64,000 nt of DNA from Anniella stebbinsi. Taxonomy: Eukaryota; Chordata; Lepidosauria; Squamata; Anniellidae. The translations under genes were made by a program, and so were the position numbers. The DNA lies in contig JARDYH010000001.1 in the NCBI GenBank assembly GCA_029215795.1, positions 227,257,654 through 227,321,653 on the forward strand, given 5' to 3'. This document shows positions 24,784 to 37,361 of the stretch, in pieces (position 1 is the stretch's first letter; every line of letters starts with the position of its first letter). A model generated the notes under the pieces. The model was not told the origin of the DNA. It was given only the letters and a program-made list of their open reading frames with translations, and made no database searches.

Positions 24784-24963
24784 TTGGTCTGATCGGATGT
24801 TGTTGTGTGACGTGCAACATTAACACTATGGGTTATTCGTGAGTTAAACAACCCAAAGTTAATCTATGATTAGTTCTTAGGTTAACTTTGAGTTGTTTAA
24901 CCCTTGAATAATCTATAGTGTCCAGGTTTGTACATCACACAACAACAATCTGGGGCAGCTCGC
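24784..24963. mobile_element. palindromic MITE-like element
   Basis: The arms 'tgttgttgtgtgacgtgcaac...ggttattcgtgagttaaacaac' and 'gttgtttaacccttgaataatc...acatcacacaacaaca' pair over about 75 bases each around 24870. It may be part of a larger element, since 'agttcacacataaccc' and 'tatgtgcgaacaggt' occur at 24710-25030. Confidence 0.65.
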
Positions 24964-26705
24964 ATGCAACACTGCAAATTTTGGGTTAATTAACTCATGA
25001 TTCACTACCATTATGTGCGAACAGGTTTCAAACCCAAACTAGCCCTCAGAAGCATGATCAAGTACCGTTATACTAGATATGTGTAGGTTTTGAAGTGACT
25101 GTCACAGCTATCTCTTGGGTAGGACTCATTACAATGCCACCCTCCGAAGCAAAATCAGTTATTATTTTTAAAATAATTGAACGGATGGATTCCCATCCAA
25201 CAGGACCACTCATGTAATCCTTTGAAAATAAAACAGCCGATATAAAGGCCTTAACTTCCTGATCTCTATTCTCCTTTTCCACCCACAAAGTAGATATTTT
25301 AAATTTCCACTCTCCTAAATGAAAACACAGTTAAGGAAGTCTGTAAACGAATTTCATGGCTTTACTGGAGAAAAAGAATCTTACACAAAGGTGTGTGTGT
25401 GAGAGAGAGAGAGGGGGGTTATTTTAAAGATACTGCTTTCACAGGAGCGTTAACAGAAAAATCAATAATGCCTTGTAAAAATATCCTGAAAGAACAGAGA
25501 AGAGATCTGAGAAATCAATGTTGTTCTGCCACCATGTTTAACCCACCCAAATGAAGTGCTAATCACAGAAATAAGATACCATATTACATTTATAAATTAA
25601 TGAAACTAGAAAAAGCAGCATGTGTGACACTATAATTAAACAGCTGGAACACATCCAAGCCTGTGTAAGTTGATAACCCTGCCACTGTCTTTGGCAGCAA
25701 AAAGGCAGGTCTGCAGTGAGTTGATACGACCAGCACAATGGTTAATTCTCTAACAGACAATCTATAAACACGACTAATTACACATGTGGAAAACAGCATG
25801 CAGCCCAGGTTGGTTACTTTCAAAAGAATTAAACGCTCAAGAAAACTACTTCTGCAGAACTAGCCTACAAAAAAAATTGCGTCTTAATCAATTCTCCAAG
25901 CCATAGCTTAGAGGAACCAACCACCTTGCCTGACAAACCACAGCTCTTTTATTAATTTCTGCACGAGAGACCTAATGATAGGGTTTTTTTTTTCTCCTGT
26001 AGACCATTTTTCTTTAATGGCTACAACAATAACAGAACTATCAATTACCCATTTCAAGGAAGAACAAACAAGCAATCTAGAATTTTCAGTCTGTGAAGAG
26101 GAGGCTTCTGAATACGAATATTCAGCTTCTGTCAACACCTAGAAAGGGCAACTCAAGAGTTCATGCCTTTTTATAGAATCATTTCAAAAGGACTACATGA
26201 TTCAGGGTGGTGGTGGTAATAAAATCTAAAGCTTTTTATTTGTCTGAGTACTCAGATCTGATTCTGGCTGGACAAGCAGAAGACTTTTCAATGACCTAGT
26301 TTAAAGAAACAAACAGCGTGCCATTTTGACTTCCCATTGGTCACCATATTGCTGGAGGTGGGGGACACACTTTTCTTAATTGAAACACTTTTCTTCATTG
26401 TTTAAGATCTTCCCATAGAAGCAGAACACAGCAGAATGTTGTGTGTTTCCCTTTTAAAGTTAAACAAAAAAAAAACCCAATGAGGTATGCCCGGGGGGGG
26501 GGGGGCTGTGTCACTACTAAAGTAGAGATTTGTTATTTTTCTAATGCCTTGTGTTCCTCTTAACAACCAGCAGAGACTCTCACTTCCTATTAAGTCGAAA
26601 AGCACTTCATGCAGATTAAATACCCTTTCTATAGTTATACATAGGACTATTACAATTTCATACTTATTGATGGAATGCAATTCTAAATTATGTCTGTGAT
26701 TCTGA

Positions 26706-26893
26706 GGGGCCGTAGCTCAGTGGAAGAGCCCCTGCTTTGCATGCGGAAGGTCCCAGGTTCGACCCCCAGGTAGGGCTGGAAAAATTCCTGCCTGAAACCC
26801 TGGGCAGCCATTGCTGCCAGTCCGTGTCAAGAATGCTGGGCTAGAGGGACCCCTGGTCTGACCCAGCAGAAGCCAGCCTCCTATGTTCCTATG
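26706..26893 (+). mobile_element. tRNA-Ala-derived SINE
   Basis: The head looks like tRNA-Ala (TGC): 'ggggccgtagctcagtgg' (A box), 'ctttgcatg' (anticodon loop) and 'ggttcgacccc' (B box at 26756-26766). It then runs into a non-tRNA body, 'cctgcctgaaaccctgggcagcc', and the tail 'ctgggctagagggacc...ggtctgacccagca...cctatgttcctatg'. This tail is shared by squamate SINEs. It is not a working tRNA gene because the 3' acceptor strand is missing. Confidence 0.88.
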
Positions 26894-27625
26894 AGCAGTG
26901 CTTATACTGGTTTAATTTATTTTGAGTAAAAGGGTATGTTGCGCAAAAGTCGTATGACTTGACCGGCAACCCACATATTGGAGAAGGATCTTCATTCCAG
27001 CACTTCATTTTCACGGGACCATTCCCACCCTGCAAAAATAAGAATTTCTGTTGTTTTAGTACTGGGCGGTGAGATTTTCCAGAAACTTTTCAGGGAGGCA
27101 GGTTGGCTTACCTTACTTTACAGATGCGGTTGACGAGAGTAGGCCTTTCCCCCCTCTTTTTTACACTTTAAAAGAAACTTTGGCAGCTGCAGTTAGCAAC
27201 CAGCAAGTTTCTTTGTTTCTGCAATCTTCCGATTCCCTTCCAACCACGTTCCTTTTCCTAGGCCAAATCTCCATGAAACAACGCAATTGAGGTTTCTTTT
27301 AATAGCTGGAGAGGCTTCTTTTAAAGTGTAAAGAAGCAAAAGGAAGACAAAAAACGATCCTCAGCCACCTTGTCTGTGAGGACAGGTGAGCCAACCTCTG
27401 CACTGAAGCTCTCAGAAATTTCTCACCACTCCCATCCAAATCTCCAGGATGTTTTCTCACACCCCAGCCCACCTACAACCTCCTACAAATGGTCGAATTC
27501 AGTACTTGTTGAAATATTGGCCCAGCCTTAGTTTTGTACAGACCTGTCAGTGTGGCATTTCTGATTCACAGAAATCCCCCCACGCACATCAAAAGTATTA
27601 CAGATCAGTACAAAAGCCTCAATAC

Positions 27626-27965
27626 GGGGGTGGGGAACTTCTTCCAGCCCAAGGGCCGAATTCAAATTCGGAGAAGTTCTCGGGGGCCACATTCCAAAAA
27701 GATAGGTGGAGCCAAAACCACACAAAAATACCAGCATATTTTAGCTTAAAGCTCGTACTACCAGTAACTCAGCCTTAGTAGAGGTGTTTCAACTTCTTCA
27801 CATGGAGGGAAAGCCAAAGCCAAAGCCCCACTAAAGAATCAGCAGAGGGGGGAAATAGGGTGGGGCCAGGAGAAGAGGGAGTGGCACTCTGGGGAACCCC
27901 AGAGGGCTGGCTTGAGACCCCAGGAGATTTGGATCTGGCCCATGGGCCTGAGGTTCTGCACCCCT
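27626..27965. mobile_element. hAT-like non-autonomous element
   Basis: The ends are 'ggggtggggaactt' and 'ggttctgcacccc', imperfect inverted repeats, with 'agcccaagggccgaattcaaattc' and 'gatttggatctggcccatgggcc' just inside. These are the usual subterminal sequences of small hAT-derived repeats in reptiles. There is no ORF. Confidence 0.6.
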
Positions 27966-28038
27966 GCCTTAGTGAAGAGAACATGTTTTACAAGTCAGAA
28001 GTATTCTTGCAGCAACAACCAATATGACTAAAAATTAC

Positions 28039-28232
28039 CTTCAACATCACAACTAAGGTAATTGCGCACTTCTGTCAAAATGAAGTTGATATCTTCTTCT
28101 GTAGGAATTGGGTGAGGGGTGACTTCCGTTGCAGTATCAGTGGTGCCAGCAATAGTCATCTTTTGCCACGGCAAGAAGAAAATCACTCTTTTATCGCTGG
28201 TGGATGGGTCAAGGAGTCCCATATTATCAGGG
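28039..28232 (-). CDS. GPD2: GPD2 exon, central FAD/substrate domain
   Basis: 194 nt, residues ~324 (split Ser) to 389 (split Val). Encodes PDNMGLLDPSTSDKRVIFFL, then PWQKMTIAGTTDTATEVTPHP, then EEDINFILTEVRNYLSCDVE. The RVIFFLPW and TIAGTTDT blocks are hallmark sequences of the glycerol-3-phosphate dehydrogenase family. Donor GT at 28038-28037; acceptor AG at 28234-28233. Confidence 0.98.
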
Positions 28233-31090
28233 CTGGAACAGACAAAAGATTTTGCTTTTACTCCTTAAAAACATTCAGTTTGAAAAAAAGAAGATGGCCT
28301 GATCAGTATTTTAAAAGGACATGCATAGAGGACATATGAAGGTCATGGAAGACACTGTAATCCGGCCTTCCCCAACACGTCTGGAGGGCACCCTGTTGGG
28401 GCAAGGCTGCTATAATCTCCGTCAGCTCAAGATGCGGAGCTCACTGACACCTGCCATATTAGAAAGAGGGCAACAAATCCTTAGAAATCAATGTGCACTT
28501 CCTCAGCAGGCCAGGTTTACATGTAGTTACACTGAAGCTGCGTTTGGAGCAGTGGTACAGATGGTATTGCTTGGTAAATAAGGAACTTCACATGTCCACC
28601 GTAGAGAAACCTTCCCTAACCTGGTGCCCTCCAGAGGTGCTGGGCTGCAACTCTCATAATTCCCAGCCAGCAGGGCTATTGGGGAAGGCTGCCTTCAATG
28701 AACAGAGCGGTGGTGGTGGCGCTGCCTGATCCTTGACCTGCCAAGGTAGGAATAGCTTGGCACCTTGGATTTAGAGCACCCACTGGCACCAATTGCAATA
28801 CAGAGAACAGCGTGGAAGAACCAAAGCACTTAAAGAAACAAGCACTCAAATAAGAACAGATACAGGCAGAACCATCCTCACCCGAGACCTGCCAACTGGG
28901 GGTATTAGGGCGAAGTGGAGGCACCCTCCTGCTGGTGGAGAGGAGCTCTACTGGCAGGAGAGAAAGCCTCCATCTGCCCTCGTGGCCCAGTTCCACCAAT
29001 GAAAAGCTCTGCATGCAGAATGTTACCCCTAGTGGATTCCCTGCTAGCAGCAGCAAACGTACCCTTAGCAAGCAAGCCCCGTGGCAGGGGCCCAGATTGG
29101 GCCCTTCAGCTGTGCCAGCCTGGAGCCATATCGAATTTCCCTTTCATTGCTTCTTGGCGCTGGGGGCTGTAGTGGAGCAACCAGGTTGAAAAGCCAAGCA
29201 AAATGCCCTCAGCAGTGAAGTGAGGTGCTAGATGCACCACTTTGCTCCTTCCTGATCCCATTTAGTGTTTCAGAGATTTTTTTAAACTACAGGTTACAGT
29301 GGTTCACTCAAGCAGTGGCCTGCCCACAAAAAAGTGTCACAGTGAACAAGCTTCCAAGCACGCAATCCTAAGGGAACCCCCCTGTCTATTCAAAGAGCCA
29401 AGCAGAGCGGGAGGTGGGAGGAGACATTTACAGCCTCACCATTCTCCGTTTTAACCATTTTCAGATGGATGGGCCTCTTAGTCTATCTAGCTGACTTGCC
29501 TTTGAGTGGACGGTGATGCAGAAGCTGCTGGATTGAGCGAATCCAGGACTCCCCTCCTCCTCCTGCCATCCTGACCCCCTTTTTCCCTCTCCGATCTCTT
29601 CTGAGGACTCAACAGCATCCTTGGAAGAGAAGCCGTCAGGGTGCTTTCCGCAGCAATGGGAAAGGGCAGAAGAATCTGCACTCAAATTCCTGCCCCTGAG
29701 CTGTGGGAAGTATCCAACAGTAACATTCCGCAAACTCAAATTGCCCTAGCGGGGTCCTGCAGAATCTTTCTGTTGTGCAAGCAGTTGCCCATTGCATTTG
29801 CACACCCAGTTGTGCGAGCAGTTGCACAACCACTCACACAAGGGGTTGCACAAAAGTTGTGCAAAGTTGATTGTGCAAACGGAAATTTAGTTGGATTCTC
29901 TTCTTGCGCATAGTTCAGAACCTAGTTTCCGCTAGCACAACACCACCGGTGCTAATGGAATGACACAGTTGGGTACCCCAATTGGATACTATGGAGCCAC
30001 AGGACTGCTCTGCCCAACTCATATATTCACATCCAAATAGAAAAACTCATTCAGCTTCATACATGACTGTGTAAATGTTTTTTGTTTGTTTTTTCTGCAC
30101 AGATATTATCTTGGCGAAGGAATAAAGAAATATCACGTGTGAAACATCCCTCAAGGAGATGACGGCAATTGCATCCACTTGAAGTCTAAGTTCTAAACTA
30201 AGAAGTCTTTGAGATGATATTTATATACAGCTTAAGGATACATTTGGAGAAGTACACCTTAAAAAGTGGGTGTCAACATGGACTTGTGCAAGATAAACTG
30301 TGGCAGACAAGTAATTACTTTTCAAAATGAAATCACTATTGATTTAGAGAGGCAGGAAAAACTTAGAAATTTAATATACAGACTTAAACTATTCAAAAAA
30401 CTTTTGACACGTTTTCAAATAAGGTTTCTAAATTGGGTTAAAATAAGCAGAACTTCAGAGGGGCTGAGTATATTCTTTGCAGAGATTGCCGGGAGATCAT
30501 CCGTATTCATTTTTAATGTCAGTGAATCACTAGAGTAACTAAAATGGGAAGAAGGGTAAACTTTCAGATCTCATGGTCTTGCCCATTTCTACTGTATCTT
30601 CCTTTAAGTATTAGGCTGCCAAAGAGTAGAAGGTCCTAGCATACAACCAGGATGAGATTCTATGACACAATTATAATACTTAGCATTTAAACAGTGTACA
30701 CTTCAGAACATTCAAACAGCTTCACGTACATCACTACAGAACCTGTAAGGTAGATCAGTTTTATTATCTCCACAATGCAGATGAGGATTGGGGGTTGAGG
30801 CAGAGAAGGAGCATATCTAAACTGACCTGGCCCAGGAGAGAAGACCCACCTAATATTAAATGGTCACAAGGAATCCCATAATGAACATGGCAGTGACAGC
30901 TGACGGCCACTGTGGAAGGTGGGAGGCACCCTCAGATGGGTGATGCTAGAAGCCAATGCAACTTTTGAGCTGCAGTAACTATCTTCCAAATACGTTCTGG
31001 TTCTTAGCACACATTTCATGCCAATGTCTGATCAGCGAACCAAGATATATTGGGCTTTCCCATTTCCTGGAAGAACAGTACTAAGATAGG

Positions 31091-31170
31091 TTTGTATCCA
31101 ATATTAGTCCTACTTAGAGCAGACCCATTGAATGGATGGGATTTAACACTGGGACTAACTTTGGATACAA
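31091..31170. repeat. short hairpin repeat with TTGTATCCAA ends
   Basis: 80 bp with exact 10-bp inverted ends, TTGTATCCAA and TTGGATACAA. Partial pairing continues inside ('ttagtcctacttagagcagaccc'). Confidence 0.7.
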
Positions 31171-32610
31171 TCCTCTGGATACAACCCCGCAGGTTCTGCC
31201 TGCAGCAATTACGTCTTTGGAACAGGCCTCTGTTTTTACATCTTCCAAGAGGCAGAACCACAGCCAGTGCTGTGGCCAACAATCTAAAAGTGACACCAAC
31301 TGGATTATGGATTGAAATTTACAAGAGATTAGTCACACTAATATCATCATGGGTGTGCAACAGTCATGCTGTAGCTACTGAAGTGAGGATATGTATTGGA
31401 GAAACAGAATTAATGAGAGTAGAGGGAACACAGGGACCATTAATGAAGAATATAGAAATGTAAGAACCCACCGGGAACCGCTTGCATTGTATTAACATTA
31501 AATTAATTAAATCTCATCTACATTTACACATAAAAAGCCTTTAAACTATTTACCATTTTCCCTAGATGATGTCAAAGTACTCTCCCAAAGAGACAAGTAG
31601 TAGTAATGAAATGACATGCATTTTCTGCTAAACAGGATTCAACTGGCACAGGAGGGGGCAAAAACTTGTTGCTAAATTAAATACACACATTTAAATTTCA
31701 GTTTGAGGCACGTATTTATTATACAGACAAATTCTTTGGCTTATCCGTCTTTAGGATGGTATCAGTGCAGCCTTCACTCAGCGGTACTGAGAATGATATA
31801 TGTAGGAAGCAATTGCTTTGGAAAGAAAGTAATCTGAATATTGAAAGATGCTGAGGAATAGGGCAAAGATGGAGGCTGACACTGAGTTGATTATACAGTA
31901 AATAAGCCAGATACGTGCGACCCTCCCCCACCCTCCCCCATCCATGTACATATCTTTAGTTCCATCTAAGACTGAAGATGCTGTAGCCTACCATAACCAG
32001 CATTAACTAGCCACAAGCTCTTCCTTGGTAAAAAATTAAAGGCCAAAATATTTGCTTTTCAGCTGCTACTGTGCACTCCTTTTATAGGGAATGATTTTGA
32101 ATGAACTCATTATGATCATTACTGTAGGTGGATGATGCAGGCAGTAGTAGCCCCAGCAACTGTGTAAAGAGCTGCGAGCAATTGTCCCAGCTGCAGAGTT
32201 TTAAGCACGTATAAGAAGTGCAGAGTACGATGAAGGTACCCTTGTCCTAAAGTTCCGTTGTTTTATGGAAGAAAGGAATCATGGCTTTGTAATTCCTGCT
32301 GTGGACTTTTATAAGCCTGAGCCTATGAGCTGGATCAAGAACTAAGAACCCCCAGCCAAGAACCCAAATGATACCACAGTGACTGCCCCGCATAAGAGCA
32401 GGAGTAATCCAACACCACTGTAAATTAGTAACCGATTCCGGCATCCAGACAAGGCAGTTGTGCTCTGGGCAAGGCTAGGCAGGCTAATTTACAGAGGGGA
32501 AATCCCACAGTCTTTATGACAGTCATGTAAGGCAGTATTGCGGACACGGATCCAGAGCTAAGAGAACAGTGACTTGTTTCAGATTACCTAGTCATTTCTC
32601 TTGGGCATTA

Positions 32611-32760
32611 TGGCAGGGGTGAGGAACCTTAGACCTGGGGGCCAAATCTAGCCTGGCTGGCATCTCAATTTGGCCCTCCAGAGTTCCCCAGATGTCCATG
32701 CCCCCTTCCCCAGGCCCCACCCTCTTTCCCTAACAACCAATTGTTGGGCAGTTTCCCACC
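32611..32760. mobile_element. hAT-like non-autonomous element, one end
   Basis: Reads 'ggcaggggtgaggaaccttagacctgggggccaaatc', matching the reverse complement of the right end of the 27626-27965 element. The other end is not recognisable. Confidence 0.5.
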
Positions 32761-33457
32761 TTTTCTGCAATTTTCCTCCATTCTAATAGGTTGGAGTGAT
32801 TACCCAATGACCTGCTTATAATCTCTGTTGGGATTCTTTAAATGAAGGCTAGGATACTTAGGCAGGCAGGGAGGGACAAAACATTTTTAACACACAGTGG
32901 TTAGAGACAGAAGATTGATTGAAACAGCACAGCGAAACATTCCCATCTGTAAGTCAGATCCCTCAAAAAGTACCCATTTGTGGTCTTCCACACTTGTTGC
33001 CAAAGTCACACAAACAGAAACCCCTGATATTCAAGGGAGGGGGGAGGCAATGACCAGGAAACACATTCTATCTACTTTGGTTTAAAACATTCAGGCCTCC
33101 CCTGAAGGTTTTAAATAGGAAAACATTCCACTTGCAAGCAGATTTCAATACAGAAGATACCTTTGAACAAACAATCCGTTATGAACATTCAGTGATACGT
33201 TATGTGGAGGACTGCAACATGTCCCCCCCCCCAACGGCCCTACCTGGCAAGAGTGATGGCTTCTTCCTGACTTGCACAATATAGGTTTCCTGTGTATGTA
33301 TTGGGAAAGGTGGAGGGTAGAAGAAAAGAAGAAGCTTGCATTCAACCCGCACCATTAAACCCGCAAGTCTCTCTCTCTCTCTCTCTAACTTGTTTCTTTC
33401 CTGTTAGGCACACATCTTAAGATTGTTATAAATGATCCCGGTTTTGAATATCGTTAC

Positions 33458-33602
33458 CTGTAATAGCCAGGCATCACAATATGAACGCCTGCGCTTGGCT
33501 GACAGATGTTTGCTACTTCCTGCTCATCCATTTTCCGCACAGAGTCTGTGAAAGGTCCTGTAGCATTGATAACACATTTGGCTTTGACATCAAATTCCTG
33601 CC
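33458..33602 (-). CDS. GPD2: GPD2 exon, FAD-binding domain
   Basis: 145 nt, residues ~276 (split Gly) to 324 (split Ser). Encodes QEFDVKAKCVINATGPFTDS, then VRKMDEQEVANICQPSAG, then VHIVMPGYY. The strand-loop CVINATGPFTD, which contacts FAD in this oxidoreductase family, is conserved. Donor GT at 33457-33456; acceptor AG at 33604-33603. Confidence 0.98.
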
Positions 33603-34563
33603 CTGTGAAAGAAAACAGCATCAATCACATACTCCATTTGTTTCCCTGTTCACTGACTCTCTGGATTATTAATTTATCTATGAAGTTAACCTATTGTGAA
33701 GTGTGTGTATACACACACACACACACATGCACACACACTCAGGGTGGGCTCTAAGAACTGAGCAGCTGGGATTATTATTATTATTTTTTAAAACAGAAAA
33801 TACCTTGCTTTGAAAAAAGAGCATGAGAAGCACATTTTTTAAAAAAAAAAATGGTGAGACACCCAGAAGCAAATCCTCTCTGATAAAAATCAAGAGTGGC
33901 AGCAGCAGCCCTCCTCCCCCAATTTTCGCTTTATTTATTGAGTTATATATTTAATGACATCCTTAGAGCCTGAATTTTGTTAAATGGTACTGTTACTGAA
34001 TGCACACCACACGGTATTTTACAACGTCAGCTTTGCTTGACAGAAGGGCTTGGATGTAAAAGCGTGGCTTAGCTTGCCAAAGCGCTAGGGTTTGAATGAA
34101 AACCTGACAGAAGTTAAAGATGATTGGCATTAATGACATGCCACTGCACTTTGGAAATATGCCCCCTTTGTCAGTTAAGTGATATTTACAAACTCCAGCC
34201 TCCCGTGACGCTCTTCCCCTCCCCCTCCCCCCACTCCTTTCTACCTTTAACGGGGGGCTAGGGGGGTAAGGAGGAAATAACAAGTCCTTTTCTTCAAACG
34301 GAAAAGCAAAATGCATTGGTAGACAGCTGTGCTTTATTGCAGTTCAACTACCATGTGCTCCAAATGCCTATACTGGGAGAGGTGGCAGGGGAATCCCAGG
34401 AGCCACCAAACCACAGAATACAAGCTGACACCTCTCCCCTCCCCATGGTTTCTGAAAAATGGAAGCCATGCGAAAGCAGGTGCACACCAATGTTAACTTA
34501 TCCGTTAGGTAAAGGGAGGCAAGGGCCTCTCTCAAAAGACCATGGAGCACGAAGCCTACGTAC
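33603..34563 (-). other. GPD2: GPD2 intron, 961 bp
   Basis: No gene. It contains a short (AC)n run (33709-33727) and homopolymer A/T tracts. Confidence 0.85.
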
Positions 34564-34728
34564 CTGTTAGAACATCCCTGCACCTTGCTCCGCAGACACG
34601 GCTCTTCCCGCTATTTGGATCCGTCTTCTTCAGCAAGCGCACCACTTCAGTGTAATTGGCTGTGGCAGCCCCGTACCTGGCAGCAGTGAGGGCAATAGCA
34701 AGGTTCATTCGTGCATCGTTGTGCTGTC
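34564..34728 (-). CDS. GPD2: GPD2 exon, FAD-binding domain
   Basis: 165 nt, residues ~221 (split Gly) to 276 (split Gly). Encodes QHNDARMNLAIALTAARYGA, then ATANYTEVVRLLKKTDPNSG, then KSRVCGARCRDVLT. The DGQHNDARMNLA block spans the junction with the previous exon and is diagnostic for this enzyme. Donor GT at 34563-34562; acceptor AG at 34730-34729. Confidence 0.98.
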
Positions 34729-34873
34729 CTGCAGCGGAGGGCAGAATCAAAGGAAGGACATGAGTCACCTCAAGCCACTGACTTGTGGTATGGAAGTGTG
34801 TCAGAACCGATCTGTCACATCTGTCCCTGTCACACTGAATCGGTATGATGGCTGGTCAGGTCTAACAAGAATT

Positions 34874-34877
<4 letters not shown>

Positions 34878-34919
<42 letters not shown>

Positions 34920-34952
34920 AGAGGGAGAGGGAGAGGGAGAGGGAGAGAGAGA
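34878..34952. repeat. (GA)n / (GGGAGA)n microsatellite
   Basis: GA dinucleotides grade into GGGAGA units. Confidence 0.95.
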
Positions 34953-36400
34953 GGGAAACATTGTCCCTTGGTAGAGCAAAACATTCGCCTCCCCTTTTTG
35001 AAACAGCAAAAGCATACAAAAGCACAAACATCTGCAAATGGCCAGGATTCCTGTCCAAGCAATACTTGCTTAGATGTTGCATTTGAATTATTGGTATTTT
35101 CATCCAGTCAAGAACCACAGATGAACACAAGCTGCCACTTTCCTTTTTGGAAAAAGGGAAGGCTTCTCAAATCCCCCTCACCCCCCCCCCCAAATCCGGC
35201 ATTAATACAGCATCTCCCAAGAATGTATTTTTTGACAGCCCCACTGGTGTTAATTAACAATCTCTATTAGCACACGCACTGCGTGGCATTAAAAAAGAAA
35301 AGAAAAGCAATGATCTTTCAGAGATTCCGCTGCTAAGTCTCAACTGCCTATAAAACAGGCATTCGTTTTATGCACATTTTAAGTTCGCGACGAACAGTAA
35401 CTTCAGTTAAAAAATAAACCTTGAACCCACATGCAGGCAGAAAAACAAGGTTTAGTGAATAGATCACTCTTAACATATATATCATTAAAGATTTATTACT
35501 GACTCTCCTTGGGGGGTGGGGGTGGGGTGGGAAGAATCAACATGTAAGAGAGAGCGGTTGGCAGGGGTGGCGGGGAGGGGAAGGAAAGCGAAAGAAGAGC
35601 GGAGATGATTAATTACTTTAAAATAGTGGCATCACCTGAGACTTTCTATTTATTATTGCCACTGAAGTTAAAAACCCTGGATGTTGGCTGGGAGCAATTA
35701 TTCCGCATAGCAAGGGCCAAGCTCTGTGTGCCCGGAATAATTAATTACAAAGGGCTAGACCTCCAAAGGCAGAGTTCAGCATGGCCACGTGTTGGGATCA
35801 GTTGTATCAAGATAACACTGATAAAAAGGGGGGATGGATGGTAATGGAGACTGTTGTTGATTTATGTAGCCAGCATACCAAGTGTTTAGTATAAATGATT
35901 TATGCAAAGTTCGGGCCCTTCCGATTCTGCTTGAGCAACACCCAGACGCTATACAAGTAATCCGTTTCAAAATCAAAAGGGCAAAAACGTAGAAAGAGGA
36001 TCAATGGTTCCCAGAACTGTGAAACAGCCCCACCCCCACCTTCAAAACATCTTATTCCAGCGTGGCGGAAGCAGAGTGAGTGAAGCTTAAGAAAGCTAAA
36101 TAGGTGCTAGGGAAAAGAAACCTCCAAAGAGGACAAAATCGAAAAACAATAGCTTCGGTGGAAAGCCAAAAGGGTTTGATTTATTTTCAGCATTTTCATT
36201 ATATTTAAACTGCTTGAGTCATTCCAGCTGCCTGCAGATAGAAAATGAGTGGGATAAGATCAAGAACTATAATCAATAAATTAAATGGACGCTTCCCCAG
36301 TATTTAACCAAAAATAAAAAGAGAAAGAGAATACTAATAAGCCACAAAATGAATTAAAGTCAGAAAATGTGGCTATGGAAAAAAATATCCAGAAGTAGCT

Positions 36401-36648
36401 TGATAATTTAATTTAATTTAATTTATTGCATTTTTATTCCACCTTTTTTCTTCCAAGGAACCCAAGGTGGTGTACATAATCCTCCTCTTCTCCACTTTTA
36501 TCCTCACAACAACAACCCTGTGGGGTAGGTTGGACTGAGAGTCTGTGACTGGCCCAAAGTCACCCAATGGGTTTCCATGGACAAGTGGGGACTAGAACCC
36601 AGTTCTCTTGACTCCTAGTCCAACACTCTAGCCACTACATCACACTGG
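36401..36648 (-). mobile_element. tRNA-derived SINE, reverse copy
   Basis: Reverse complement of the 11371-11608 family. It starts with the AAAT tail read as 'tttaatttaattta', then has 'ttccaaggaacccaaggtgg', 'cacccaatgggtttccatgg' and 'cactctagccactacatcacactgg'. Nearly full length. Short tandem copies of 'ctcactaaaccacac' follow at 36651-36698. Confidence 0.85.
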
Positions 36649-37304
36649 TTCTCACTAAACCACACACTGGCTCTCGCTAAACCACACTGGCTTTCACAAT
36701 ATGCAAGCTTTGTGTTTGTGACTTTTAAAAAAATCTAGCTAAAATTCTCTACTTGAGTATGTGTCATACGAACAAAAATCTGTATGAAAATCTGCTCCTT
36801 GGTTCTTTGGAAGCCAAACTACACATACACACACACACACACACACCTACAAACAAGCTTTCTAAGTACAGAAGGGATTTCCAAGATTGGTGGAGGCCAC
36901 TTCAATAATGGCAAATGACAGTGATGGAGTACTTCTGTTATATTCTCAGTGGTGAAATGTTATTTAACAAGGAGCTATATCTCATTTAAGGGAAATAGCC
37001 TTTAAAATAGCGAGGATTCTATGGAATAAAAAGAGTCTTGTGGTTTCTTACTATGGCTCAGGTTTTATGTAAAAGAGCAACCAATTGCTGTACTATATAA
37101 ATACAATTCACAACGAAAGTTTCCCTCAAAAAAGAGAAGATGCATCTGGAAAGCTGATCATAAAGGGGTTGGCTTTGCAGACGTTGTTTTCTGCTGAGAT
37201 TGTTGTGGCATGAGGATCATCACTTGCTATAGTAGGGGCTCCTACTACTTTTTTCCCATCTCAAGGAGATTTTTCTTTGCACAATCACAACTTCAGCAAG
37301 ATCC

Positions 37305-37308
<4 letters not shown>

Positions 37309-37361
<53 letters not shown>
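37309..37361. repeat. compound (AT)n(AC)n microsatellite
   Basis: About sixteen AT units followed by ten AC units. Confidence 0.95.

Larger units (their letters stand above)
21561..28038 (-). other. GPD2: GPD2 intron, 6.5 kb
   Basis: Holds microsatellites (21841-21878, 23469-23508), palindromic elements (23752-23831, 24412-24645, 24784-24963), a tRNA-Ala-derived SINE (26706-26893) and a hAT-like element (27626-27965). The remaining sequence shows nothing recognisable. Confidence 0.85.
28233..33457 (-). other. GPD2: GPD2 intron, 5.2 kb
   Basis: Contains hairpin repeats of the 'ccctccag...ctgggctgcaactctcat' type (28371-28430 and 28616-28695), the 80-bp hairpin at 31091-31170, a hAT-like end (32611-32760) and a (CT)n run (33368-33387). 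The region 28700-30540 includes the unusual TTGTGCA cluster reported in the findings. No gene is recognised. Confidence 0.85.

Noticed and set aside
26706..26777. Possible functional tRNA-Ala (TGC) gene with good A and B boxes
   Set aside because: The 3' acceptor strand does not pair with the 5' start, and a SINE body and tail follow directly. It is the head of a tRNA-derived SINE.
34721..35086. ORF with Arg/Glu repeats
   Set aside because: The repeat part is a translated GA microsatellite.
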